A DNA stretch of 39,248 bases from an uncultured Veillonella sp. (GTDB lineage Bacteria > Bacillota > Negativicutes > Veillonellales > Veillonellaceae), in contig CAJZEE010000010.1 of assembly GCA_915066865.1 (NCBI GenBank), positions 1 to 39,248 on the forward strand, written 5' to 3'. Numbering within the stretch: position 1 is the stretch's first letter; each line of letters starts with the position of its first letter. The notes beneath the pieces were generated by a model, which was not told the origin of the DNA, made no database searches, and worked only from the letters and a program-made list of their open reading frames with translations. Positions 15,984 to 24,127 of the stretch are shown in pieces. A program made the translations under genes and the position numbers.

Positions 15984-16802
15984 ATGGAAAAACTAATTGT
16001 TGGCAAGTCCTTGGAACATCAACTAGATACAGTCATTAAAGAATTGGCACCAGCAGGGAATATATCTTATGCGGTGCTACAATTTGATGATGAAGAGGAA
16101 CCAACACTCATCGCAGCTAGAGGTGAAAATACTGTACATTCTAGTGCGAGTTTAATTAAGGTACTTATCATGGAATATGTCTTTCATTTAGCGCGTACTG
16201 AGCAATTGGACATTAATGATACAGTTCCTTTATCTAGAACTCCACGCGTTGAAGGTGGCGGCGCACTACAAGAGTTAGTTGGTAAACATAGTTTTACATA
16301 TCTTGAGTTATGTCGTCTCATGATGGTTCTTAGTGATAATATCGCAACAAATCTACTCATCACAGTGCTCGGCATGGAAAATATCAATGCTCGTGCAGAA
16401 AAGCTTGGTGTGGATGAGATGGAGCTTAATCGTATGATGATGGACCTTAACGCCCTAGCTGAAGGTCATGATAATCACATTACAGCTATGTCGTTAGCTC
16501 GTTTGTATAAACACATTTTTGAATGTCGTGATAGAGATGCTTATGGCAGAGAAATGTGGAATATCTTAGGTCGCCAACAATTCCGTGATATCTTACCATT
16601 TTACTGGGGAGAAGGCATACGCTTTCACCATAAAACAGGATCCCTTGATCGTGTAGAACATGATGGGGGTGTAATAGAAACATTTAGGGGTCATTTTTGT
16701 TTTATCCTTTTAATGAGCGATATCGATAATGACCGAGGTAAAGAGTTAGGCGCTCGAGTTGGGCGCATCATGAAAGAATTTGTAGAGGAAGCATTGCCAT
16801 GA
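15984..16802 (+). CDS. Cytoplasmic serine hydrolase of class A beta-lactamase fold
   Basis: 272 residues, between oppF and the binding-protein gene, so part of the operon. The beta-lactamase/DD-peptidase motifs are there: S56-x-x-K59, SDN (117-119) and KTG (217-219). At the omega loop RMMMDLN (150-156) aligns with the class A RWEPELN, which places Met 152 where the general base Glu166 should be. There is no signal peptide. It is therefore unlikely to be a resistance beta-lactamase; a cytoplasmic peptidase or amidase acting on imported peptides is more plausible. That role is inference. The start has GGGAGAA at 15972-15978. Confidence 0.8.
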   Translation: MEKLIVGKSLEHQLDTVIKELAPAGNISYAVLQFDDEEEPTLIAARGENTVHSSASLIKVLIMEYVFHLARTEQLDINDTVPLSRTPRVEGGGALQELVGKHSFTYLELCRLMMVLSDNIATNLLITVLGMENINARAEKLGVDEMELNRMMMDLNALAEGHDNHITAMSLARLYKHIFECRDRDAYGREMWNILGRQQFRDILPFYWGEGIRFHHKTGSLDRVEHDGGVIETFRGHFCFILLMSDIDNDRGKELGARVGRIMKEFVEEALP

Positions 16803-18400
16803 TGGATAAACGAAACTTGTTAAAACTCATGGTCCTCGCTCTAGGGGTGAGCGTACTCTTATTCGTATTTGGGTACCCTCGTGGTGTTCAACCAATCGAT
16901 GAACACACAATCCGCTATGTTATTGAGCAGGAACCATCCACATTGGATCCCGCAAAGTCTACTACCTCTCCGGAGGCTACGGTTCAACTTCAATTATTCG
17001 ATGGTCTAGTTCGTTTGAATGATGAAAGTGAACCTGAAGCAGCACTTGCTAAAAATTGGGACATCTCCGATGATGGTCGTGAGTATACCTTCCATTTACG
17101 ACCTAATTTAAAATGGTCCAATGGAGAGCCTTTGACGGCTTATGACTTTGAATATGCTTGGAAGCGCGTATTAGACCCTGAAGTCCATGCGGATAATGCA
17201 TATATGTTATATGTATTGGAAAATGGTGAAGCTTTTAATACGGGTAAAGCTGCAGCTGAAGATGTTGGGGTTAAAGCTATTGATGAGGATACATTGGTAG
17301 TTACCTTAGAAAATCCAACGGCTTATTTCTTGAAATTATTAGCGTCTCATAGCTATTACCCAGTGAGTAAAAAAGCAGTAGAAGCTCACGAAAACTGGGC
17401 GGCTAATGCGGAAACAATAGTATCTAATGGTCCATATCGTTTACTTTCTTGGAAGCATAATGGGGAAATGGATTTCATTAAGAATCCAAACTATTGGGAT
17501 GCAGAATCTGTGAAGACAGAGAAAATGAATTGGCCTATTAGTGAGTCTCAAAGTACACGCCTTACCTTAGTTGAAGGTGGCGAAGCTGATATGACGGTTG
17601 AGCCTCCTGTAGCGGATCAAAAACGTCTAGAAGAAGCCGGCCTATTACATATTGGCCCTATGCTTGGTAACTACTATTACGTATTCAATGTGAAAGCAGA
17701 ACCTTTCACAGATCCAGATGTGCGTAAAGCCTTTTCTATGGTTATCAACCGTGCTAATATTGTTAATAATATTGTTAGAGGCGGTAAAGAGCCAGCTTAT
17801 GCATTCGTACCATATGGTATGCTTGAAAGCAATGGTCGTGAAGACTTCCGTGAAGCTGGTAGCTATCTCGTATACGAAGATGTAGAGCAAGCCAAGGAAA
17901 TCCTGAAAAAGGCTGGCTATGGCAAGAATCGTCCATTGCCGCAAATTACGATTTTGTATAATACAAGTGAATTACATAAAGCTATTGCAGAAGCGATTCA
18001 AGATGCATGGATAAATGCATTTGGCGCAGATGTACGCTTACAAAATCAAGAGACAAAGGTATTCTTGGCAGACCGTGAAGCTGGCAAGTACCAAGTAGCT
18101 CGCGCTTCTTGGGTTGCCGATTATAGCGATCCACAAAACTTTTTAGAGGTATTCTCTGCTGAAGATAACGATGGTCAGTATCATAGTGATGAGTATAATG
18201 AGTTGATTGCACGTATTCGTACAACTCCAAATGGGGCGGCTCGTGATGCGTTGATGCATGAAGCAGAAAAGATGATTTTTGATGAATCTCTTGTTATGCC
18301 GTTGTACTTTACAACACAACCATATGTGACAAACGGAACAATTCAAAATTATTTCTGGACCACATTGGGACTTGTTGACTTTAAAAAAGCATACAAATAA
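16799..18400 (+). CDS. oppA: Oligopeptide-binding protein, apparently membrane-anchored
   Basis: 533 residues, solute-binding family 5: IEQEPSTLDPAKS near 43-55, LFDGLVRLN, then GREYTFHLRPNLKWSNGEPLTAYDF. It binds peptides outside the inner membrane and passes them to OppBC. The N-terminus (KLMVLALGVSVLLFVFG) is hydrophobic but has no lipobox cysteine and no obvious signal peptidase I site, so it probably remains as an anchor. ATGATGG offers two starts (16799 and 16802); the first overlaps the stop of the hydrolase gene. As last gene of the unit it is followed by a terminator. Confidence 0.9.
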   Translation: MMDKRNLLKLMVLALGVSVLLFVFGYPRGVQPIDEHTIRYVIEQEPSTLDPAKSTTSPEATVQLQLFDGLVRLNDESEPEAALAKNWDISDDGREYTFHLRPNLKWSNGEPLTAYDFEYAWKRVLDPEVHADNAYMLYVLENGEAFNTGKAAAEDVGVKAIDEDTLVVTLENPTAYFLKLLASHSYYPVSKKAVEAHENWAANAETIVSNGPYRLLSWKHNGEMDFIKNPNYWDAESVKTEKMNWPISESQSTRLTLVEGGEADMTVEPPVADQKRLEEAGLLHIGPMLGNYYYVFNVKAEPFTDPDVRKAFSMVINRANIVNNIVRGGKEPAYAFVPYGMLESNGREDFREAGSYLVYEDVEQAKEILKKAGYGKNRPLPQITILYNTSELHKAIAEAIQDAWINAFGADVRLQNQETKVFLADREAGKYQVARASWVADYSDPQNFLEVFSAEDNDGQYHSDEYNELIARIRTTPNGAARDALMHEAEKMIFDESLVMPLYFTTQPYVTNGTIQNYFWTTLGLVDFKKAYK

Positions 18401-18409
18401 GATACACTT

Positions 18410-18436
18410 AAGACGTACACTTTGTGTACGTCTTTT
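18410..18436 (+). terminator. Intrinsic terminator after oppA
   Basis: Perfect 11-bp stem (18410-18420 with 18424-18434), 3-base loop, T-rich tail; 9 bases after the stop codon. Confidence 0.85.
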
Positions 18437-18462
18437 GTTGTATGGGAATATTAATATATTAT
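18435..18462 (+). promoter_or_regulatory. Possible promoter of the S66 peptidase gene
   Basis: TTGTTG (18435-18440) and TATTAT (18457-18462), 16-base spacer, 27 bases before the start codon and directly after the terminator. Confidence 0.35.
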
Positions 18463-18489
18463 AAGTTAACAGGTATTTTCTGAGGATAT

Positions 18490-19428
18490 ATGGACTGGAT
18501 TGAACCAAAACGTTTGGCACCGGGGATGACCATAGGTATTATGGCACCTGCTAGTGCTAGCGATGAAGATTTACATAGAATAGAAGAAATTTGTAAGGCT
18601 AAAGGCTATAAGGTGCTTGTAGGTGAAAGTGCAAGGAGAAAGGGGCTATATGGAGGCACACCTGAGGAGCAAGCCGTAGAATTTCAATACATGATGACTG
18701 TGGCTCCTTGTGATACGGTTCTTGCCTTGCGCGGTGGTTATGGCACGATGCGCTATTTAGATTTATTAGATTATAAAGCGATTCGTAAGTATCGGAAGGC
18801 TTTTGTTGGATATAGTGATTGTACAGCACTTCATATGGCTATTAATCGATATAGCCGCCTCATTACTTATCATGGACCTATGGGGGTAGATTTTAAATTA
18901 GACCGTAAGTCAGATATTGATACGCTATTTAATGCTTTAGAAGGCAAATTAAAAGTTATAGAACCCTTGCCAGAGCCTCCCCGAGGTGCGATTGGCACAG
19001 AACTCGGTGAGGGTATTTTACGAGGTGGTAATATGACGATGGTATCCATGTTATCGGGAACGCCTTATTTTTTAGAGAATGAATCATGGGAAGATACCTT
19101 ACTATTTATTGAAGATGTAGGGGAGGCTCCTTATAAGCTGGATCGCATGTTACAACAATTTCGACTCAGCGGTTTGTTGAGCCGTATTAAAGGCTTAGTC
19201 ATTGGTATCTTTACAGATTGTGAAGGAGATGAAGATGAGCGTGATTACGATTTAGGTTATGAAGCATTGCGCTATATGGAGGAAAATAGAAATCCAAAAT
19301 TACCAGATCCTTTTGTATGCTATGTGCCAACGGGACATGGGGCGCCACATCAAACATTACCGCTAGGAGCGACGATTAGCTTTAGATATATTTCTAATAC
19401 CATCATCGTTCATCCTTATACGAAATAG
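18490..19428 (+). CDS. S66 peptidase (LD-carboxypeptidase / MccF-like)
   Basis: 312 residues, no signal peptide, so cytoplasmic. Serine peptidase family S66 marks: nucleophile S109 in GYSD (107-110), E208 in LFIEDVGE, and H283 in PTGHG (280-284), the usual Ser-Glu-His triad. Family members either remove the terminal D-Ala from murein tetrapeptides (LdcA) or cleave microcin C derivatives (MccF). Sitting behind an oligopeptide permease, processing of imported or recycled murein peptides is a reasonable guess; sequence alone does not separate it from the MccF role. Start ATG has TGAGGA 4-9 bases upstream. Confidence 0.88.
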   Translation: MDWIEPKRLAPGMTIGIMAPASASDEDLHRIEEICKAKGYKVLVGESARRKGLYGGTPEEQAVEFQYMMTVAPCDTVLALRGGYGTMRYLDLLDYKAIRKYRKAFVGYSDCTALHMAINRYSRLITYHGPMGVDFKLDRKSDIDTLFNALEGKLKVIEPLPEPPRGAIGTELGEGILRGGNMTMVSMLSGTPYFLENESWEDTLLFIEDVGEAPYKLDRMLQQFRLSGLLSRIKGLVIGIFTDCEGDEDERDYDLGYEALRYMEENRNPKLPDPFVCYVPTGHGAPHQTLPLGATISFRYISNTIIVHPYTK

Positions 19429-19470
19429 TTAAGAGCTTTTGGATGAACGATTTTACTTAATAGGCAAATA

Positions 19471-19544
19471 GATATTAGATAAAAATAGTAGTTACCGTGA
19501 TATTAGGTAATAAAATAATAGGTAATAAGATATTAGATAATAAC
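19471..19544 (+). repeat. Short AT-rich direct repeats
   Basis: Four imperfect copies of GATATTAG(A/G)TAATAA lie at 19471-19480, 19499-19513, 19516-19528 and 19529-19544, ending just before the ribosome site of the next gene. They may come from slippage or be binding sites; no function can be assigned. Confidence 0.5.
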
Positions 19545-19554
19545 AAGGGGAGTT

Positions 19555-20694
19555 ATGACACTACAAGAACGAGAGGCTCGCGCCTGTGCCATCATAGATA
19601 GTATGGCACGGGAATTGCGTGCAGTTTCCATATATTTACACGATAATCCTGAATTGGGCTTGAATGAGCATAAAGCAGTAAAGGTAATTCACCAATTCTT
19701 AGAAACACATAATTTTATATCTCATGTAAGTCTAACTAATCGGCCAGAGTTACAAACAGCGTTACGGGGCGACTATAACGGTACTGCACGGCATAAAATA
19801 GCCTTCTTAGGTGAATATGATGCGTTACCGGAACTAGGCCACGGCTGTGGTCATAACCTTATTGCTATGATGAGCTTAGGTGCTGCTGTTGCTTTTAGTC
19901 AAAGTGCACCACAGGATTGGGGTACAACATTCTTTGGGTGCCCTGCAGAGGAAACTATCGGTGGTAAGGTATATATGGCAGAAGCCGGTCTTTTTAAAGG
20001 CTATGAGGCAGCACTTATCATTCATCCAGGTGGAGAAAATGAGGTGGGAGGTACATCATTGGCGACACATCCTCTAGAGGTTACGTTCCATGGACGTTCT
20101 TGTCATATTGCATCCTTAACAGATTCAGGAATCAATGCCTTAGATTGTGCGGTAGACTTATATCAAAGGGTAAAAGATTTAAAAAAGACCTTTCCTAAAG
20201 GTGCTATTGTAGGTGCCATCTTTACAGAGGCAGGTACGGCACCAAATGTGGTTACACCAAAGGCTACGATTCGTATGACTGTTCGTGGTAGTACAGTGGA
20301 TGATTTAGAAGGTATTATTTTGCCGGCTATTAAAGAGGCAGCCCAAGAAATCGGTTCATCCTATGGAGCTCAAGTTGAGATGCATCACTATGAGCCACTC
20401 TTTAAGGATATGCGTCAAGATAAACAGTTATTAAATCTCTTTAAAGATGTGATGACTGAATTTGGTGAAAGCCCACGTATATTGCCTGATGATGAGGCGG
20501 ATGGTAGCACTGATGTAGGTAATGTGTCTTACGAAGTACCAACAGCACAGCCTACCTTGCAGATTGGATTAGGTTTAGAAGCGCATACACCAGAATTTAC
20601 TTGTGCTGCTGGATCTGACTATGGGTTAGACCAAGCGATTAAGGGTGCTAAGATTATGGCTGTTGTAGCCTTGCGTTATGCGATGTGTAAGTAA
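19555..20694 (+). CDS. M20-family metallo-amidohydrolase
   Basis: 379 residues, cytoplasmic. Peptidase M20 (ACY1L2/AbgB-like) marks: HDNPELGLNEHKA (29-41), GEYDALPELGHGCGHN (86-101) with zinc-binding His and the catalytic-site Asp, PAEETIGGK (130-138) with E132/E133 and H157. A dimerisation domain fills about 165-290. Relatives hydrolyse p-aminobenzoyl-glutamate, N-acyl amino acids or dipeptides. The substrate here is not known; a dipeptide or acyl-amino acid made from imported peptides would fit the neighbours, while p-aminobenzoyl-glutamate would fit the folate genes that follow. AGGGGAG precedes the ATG by four bases. Confidence 0.85.
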   Translation: MTLQEREARACAIIDSMARELRAVSIYLHDNPELGLNEHKAVKVIHQFLETHNFISHVSLTNRPELQTALRGDYNGTARHKIAFLGEYDALPELGHGCGHNLIAMMSLGAAVAFSQSAPQDWGTTFFGCPAEETIGGKVYMAEAGLFKGYEAALIIHPGGENEVGGTSLATHPLEVTFHGRSCHIASLTDSGINALDCAVDLYQRVKDLKKTFPKGAIVGAIFTEAGTAPNVVTPKATIRMTVRGSTVDDLEGIILPAIKEAAQEIGSSYGAQVEMHHYEPLFKDMRQDKQLLNLFKDVMTEFGESPRILPDDEADGSTDVGNVSYEVPTAQPTLQIGLGLEAHTPEFTCAAGSDYGLDQAIKGAKIMAVVALRYAMCK

Positions 20695-20700
20695 GTTCAA

Positions 20701-20732
20701 TTTTTGACATATAGAGGTCAAAAAGGTACAAT
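20701..20732 (+). promoter_or_regulatory. Strong promoter with an overlapping dyad, upstream of the ABC-F gene
   Basis: TTGACA (20704-20709) and TACAAT (20727-20732) with 17-base spacing, only 9 bases after the previous stop codon. A perfect inverted repeat (TTTTTGAC 20701-20708 and GTCAAAAA 20717-20724, 8-base spacer) covers the -35 box, a place where a repressor would block transcription. Confidence 0.7.
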
Positions 20733-20760
20733 AGATATAATATTTAAGTAAGTATGAAAT

Positions 20761-20787
20761 AAGCCGTCTTCAACAAGACGGCTTTTA
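20761..20787 (+). terminator. Terminator or attenuator in the ABC-F leader
   Basis: Perfect 10-bp stem (20761-20770 with 20775-20784), 4-base loop, short T run. It lies downstream of the promoter at 20704-20732 and 17 bases before the ABC-F start codon, so the promoter's own transcript meets it. It may end the upstream gene's transcript, act as an attenuator, or both. Confidence 0.75.
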
Positions 20788-20804
20788 TTCCGGTGGAGAT
20801 AGAT

Positions 20805-22361
20805 ATGAGTGTTTTAACCGTTTCAAATGTAACTCATGGTTTTGGAGCGCGACAAATTTTAGATGATGCATCATTCCGTTTGCTAAAAGGTGAACATGTA
20901 GGCCTCATTGGTGCAAATGGTGAAGGTAAATCTACGTTTCTTAATATCATTACAGGTAAATTGCCACCTGATGAGGGGAAAATTGAATGGTCCAATCAGG
21001 TAACTGTTGGGTATTTGGATCAACATGCTGTTCTTGAAAAAGGTATGACCATCCGTGATGTATTACAACGTGCTTTTGATGATTTATTCGTCATGGAGCA
21101 AAACATTAACGATGCGTATAATCGCATGGGTGATGTGTCCGAAGATGAAATGAATAAGCTACTTGAACAGGTAGGGGAATGGCAAGAAATTCTTGAGCAA
21201 CGTGGGTTCTATGAAATTGATGCGGTTATTGAGCGTACCGCTGCCGGATTGGGACTTATGGATATCGGCTTAGATCGAGATGTAATAGAGCTCAGCGGTG
21301 GTCAACGTACCAAGGTTTTGCTCACAAAACTATTACTAGAGAAACCGACTATTTTGCTCTTAGACGAACCGACAAACTATCTTGATGTGGAGCATATTCA
21401 GTGGTTGCAAAACTATTTGCAAAATTATGAAAATGCCTTTATCTTGATTTCTCATGATATGGAGTTTTTAAACTCCGTAGTCAATGTTATTTACCATATC
21501 GAACAAGCGGTGCTTACGCGTTATACTGGTGATTATCATCAGTTCCAAGCTGCTTACGAGGTGAAAAAAGCGCAAGCAGCTAAGGCGTATGAACGTCAAC
21601 AGCAAGAGATTGAGCGTATGGAAGACTTTATTCAGCGCAATAAAGCGCGCGTTGCAACACGTGGTATGGCAAATTCTCGAGCAAAGCGCTTAGAAAAGAT
21701 GGAAATTCTAGAAAAGCCAAAAGAGTATATCAAGCCCACTTTTGGCTTTAAAGAAGGCCGTACGCCAAGTCGCTTTATCGTAGAGGCTTTTGGATTGCAA
21801 TTAGGTTATGATGAACCATTAACAAGACCAGTAGACTTTCAAATTGAAAGAAACAAAAAAATTGCTATTCGCGGTGTCAATGGTTTAGGTAAAACAACGT
21901 TGTTGAAGACTATTTTAGGTCTATTAAAGCCTGTTAGTGGTGAGTTGGTAAAAGGTGAATTCTTACAAGTTGGCTATTTTGCCCAAGAGGATACGCCATC
22001 TAATTCTGAAACAGCATTAGATTATATTTGGAATGAATATCCGGCGATGACAAATGCAGAGGTGCGTGCAGCATTAGCTCGTTGTGGCCTTACAAATGAA
22101 CATATTACGTCTCAAATGCGCGTACTTTCAGGTGGTGAGAATGCGAAGGTTCGCCTATGTAAGCTCATGCAGAATAAGTACAATGTGTTGGTCCTAGACG
22201 AACCGACTAACCATTTAGACATATATGCAAAAGAAGAACTGAGCCGTGCACTACGTGATTTTAAAGGTACAATTATATTGGTAAGTCACGAGCCTGAATT
22301 CTATCAAGATTGGGTTACGGATATTTGGAATATTGAAGATTGGACGACAAAGATTGTTTAG
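20805..22361 (+). CDS. ABC-F family ATPase
   Basis: 518 residues from the ATG at 20805 (GGTGGAG 6 bases upstream); a GTG at 20793 would take in the ribosome site. Two ATPase domains and no membrane helices: Walker A GANGEGKS (36-43) and GVNGLGKT (357-364), signatures LSGGQRTK (163-170) and LSGGENAK (441-448), DEPTN (187-191 and 466-469). The charged linker at about 245-310 is the interdomain arm that reaches into the ribosomal E site in this family. Members rescue stalled ribosomes or protect them from antibiotics; which applies is not visible. The stop lies next to the folE ribosome site, so it heads the folate transcript. Confidence 0.88.
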   Translation: MSVLTVSNVTHGFGARQILDDASFRLLKGEHVGLIGANGEGKSTFLNIITGKLPPDEGKIEWSNQVTVGYLDQHAVLEKGMTIRDVLQRAFDDLFVMEQNINDAYNRMGDVSEDEMNKLLEQVGEWQEILEQRGFYEIDAVIERTAAGLGLMDIGLDRDVIELSGGQRTKVLLTKLLLEKPTILLLDEPTNYLDVEHIQWLQNYLQNYENAFILISHDMEFLNSVVNVIYHIEQAVLTRYTGDYHQFQAAYEVKKAQAAKAYERQQQEIERMEDFIQRNKARVATRGMANSRAKRLEKMEILEKPKEYIKPTFGFKEGRTPSRFIVEAFGLQLGYDEPLTRPVDFQIERNKKIAIRGVNGLGKTTLLKTILGLLKPVSGELVKGEFLQVGYFAQEDTPSNSETALDYIWNEYPAMTNAEVRAALARCGLTNEHITSQMRVLSGGENAKVRLCKLMQNKYNVLVLDEPTNHLDIYAKEELSRALRDFKGTIILVSHEPEFYQDWVTDIWNIEDWTTKIV

Positions 22362-22369
22362 GAGGACCG

Positions 22370-22939
22370 ATGAATCAACGTGCAAATGACGGGATAAAGC
22401 AATTCTTAGAGGCTTTATCTGTTGATACAGAGGCACCAGAGTTAGAAAAGACACCAAGTCGTGTAACAGAATTATATGGTGAGTTATTTAGTGGCGTAGG
22501 AGTCGAAACAAAATCGGTATGGGGTGAAACGTTTAGCACTGATTACAAGGGACTTATAGCCGTTACAGGTATTCCCTTTTATTCTATGTGTGAGCACCAC
22601 TTATTGCCATTCTTTGGGACTGTAGACATTGTGTATCAACCCAAGGATGGATGTGTGGCAGGGCTCAGTAAGTTTCAAGATGTTGTTAATATACTCAGTC
22701 GCAGACCGCAATTACAAGAGCGGTTAGCATCTGAATTAGCAGATGCGATAATGAATGATTTATCTGCTCATGGTGTTTTTGTTCGTATTACATCGACTCA
22801 ATTATGTATGCTTATTAAAGGAACTATGCAGCAAGATTCAAAGGTAATTACATTAGAAAGCCGAGGCGTATTAGCTGAAACAGGTACAGTAAGGGATGAA
22901 GCGTTGGCAATGTTAGGCGGAGGACAGGTAAATGTTTAA
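22370..22939 (+). CDS. folE: GTP cyclohydrolase I family protein with altered active site
   Basis: 189 residues from the ATG at 22370, preceded by AGGAGG (22360-22365). T-fold enzyme that opens GTP to make dihydroneopterin triphosphate, the first step of folate synthesis. Zinc ligands C74, H77 and C146 and the neighbouring H76 are present (MCEHHLLPFFG). However, the usual H-x-CM-x-x-RG motif reads Q144-LCMLI-K150-G, so the catalytic His and the Arg are replaced, and in GLSKFQD the usual Arg after SKxx is D104. First of four tightly linked folate genes, overlapping folP by 8 bases, so a folate-related role is likely, but the exact reaction is less certain than for a standard FolE. Confidence 0.85.
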   Translation: MNQRANDGIKQFLEALSVDTEAPELEKTPSRVTELYGELFSGVGVETKSVWGETFSTDYKGLIAVTGIPFYSMCEHHLLPFFGTVDIVYQPKDGCVAGLSKFQDVVNILSRRPQLQERLASELADAIMNDLSAHGVFVRITSTQLCMLIKGTMQQDSKVITLESRGVLAETGTVRDEALAMLGGGQVNV

Positions 22940-23765
22940 ACGTAGAAATTATACATGGAATGATGGCAAAAACTTATCTTTGTGTGATCGTACCCTTATC
23001 ATGGGTATACTGAATGGTACACCTGACTCCTTCTCTGATGGGGGAAAATTTAATACACCAGAAACAGCTATTGCTCATGTAAAACAAATGATTGAAGATG
23101 GTGCAGATATTATCGATTTAGGCGTTGAATCTACACGCCCTGGTTCTACACCTTTGACCGCAGACGAGGAAATAGAACGCTTATCTCTATTAATAGAGCC
23201 TGTCTTACAGGCCTCTACAGTTCCTGTGTCTATCGATACATATCATGCTAAAACCGCAGAATATGCCTTCTCAAAAGGGGCACATATTCTAAATGATGTA
23301 TGGGGCTTACATTATGATCCTGACATGGCCGCAGTAGTGGCTAAATATAAGGTACCTGTTATCATCATGCATAATAGTAATGATACAAATTATGGTGATA
23401 TTATTGAAGATATGAAAGCATTCTTCTTCTGTGCTATCGATAAAGCGTTGAAAGAGGGGGTAACGCCACAACAAATCTGGCTTGACCCAGGTATTGGCTT
23501 TGGTAAAACTGAAGAACAAAATATTGAAGTTATGCAACGCTTGGGTGAGTTAACGGCTTACGAATATCCTGTTTTACTTGCTCCAAGCCGCAAGCGTTTC
23601 ATCGGATCTATGTTAGGCGGATTGCCTCCAGAAGATCGCGATGAAGGTACGGTAGCTGCTTGTATTACAGGTGTATTCCAAGGCGTTGACATGGTGCGTG
23701 TTCACAATGTGAAAATGCACAAACGCGCCTTAGCTGTAGCAGACGGCTTGTTACGAGGTGAATAA
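22932..23765 (+). CDS. folP: Dihydropteroate synthase
   Basis: 277 residues, TIM barrel. It joins p-aminobenzoate to hydroxymethyl-dihydropterin diphosphate. LNGTPDSFSDGG (27-38) is the pterin-diphosphate loop, with Gly where Val is common; DLGVESTRPGS (62-72), SIDTYHA near 100 and the late PSRKRFIG sulfonamide-region loop are present. Start has GGAGGA 8-13 bases upstream inside folE. Its stop overlaps the folB start (TAATG). Confidence 0.93.
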   Translation: MFKRRNYTWNDGKNLSLCDRTLIMGILNGTPDSFSDGGKFNTPETAIAHVKQMIEDGADIIDLGVESTRPGSTPLTADEEIERLSLLIEPVLQASTVPVSIDTYHAKTAEYAFSKGAHILNDVWGLHYDPDMAAVVAKYKVPVIIMHNSNDTNYGDIIEDMKAFFFCAIDKALKEGVTPQQIWLDPGIGFGKTEEQNIEVMQRLGELTAYEYPVLLAPSRKRFIGSMLGGLPPEDRDEGTVAACITGVFQGVDMVRVHNVKMHKRALAVADGLLRGE

Positions 23766-24127
23766 TGGATAGAATCGTTTTAAAAAATATGGCATTCTAC
23801 GGATACCACGGAAATTTGGCATCTGAGCAAGAACAAGGGCAACGATTTTTTGTAGATGTAGAAATAATAACTGATCTTACAAAGGCCGGTCAAAGTGATC
23901 AATTAGAGGACTCAATCAATTATGTAGAGGTATATGAAATTGTAGAATCAATTATGACTGGTGAAAAGTACAATCTTTTAGAACGATTAGGGGCGCTTAT
24001 CGCCGATTCCTTGTACCAACATTATCAAGGTATTGTAGGTCTCTCTGTAACGGTGCGTAAACCATCTGTACCGATTTCAGGCATTTTGGATTATGTTGAG
24101 GTTATCACTACAAGAGGACAAATTTGA
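23765..24127 (+). CDS. folB: Dihydroneopterin aldolase
   Basis: 120 residues, T-fold octamer type. FYGYHGNLASEQEQGQRFFVD (positions 11-31) carries the catalytic-site E21 region, and the C-terminal VRKPSVPI supplies the conserved Lys. It splits dihydroneopterin to hydroxymethyl-dihydropterin and glycolaldehyde. Overlaps folP by one base and folK by one base. Confidence 0.93.
   Translation: MDRIVLKNMAFYGYHGNLASEQEQGQRFFVDVEIITDLTKAGQSDQLEDSINYVEVYEIVESIMTGEKYNLLERLGALIADSLYQHYQGIVGLSVTVRKPSVPISGILDYVEVITTRGQI

Noticed and set aside
15984..16802. Antibiotic-resistance beta-lactamase
   Set aside because: No signal peptide, the general-base Glu is missing, and the gene is embedded in a peptide permease operon.
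20754..20762. Two-codon leader frame (Met-Lys-stop) before the ABC-F terminator
   Set aside because: No ribosome site before it, and such a short frame occurs by chance.
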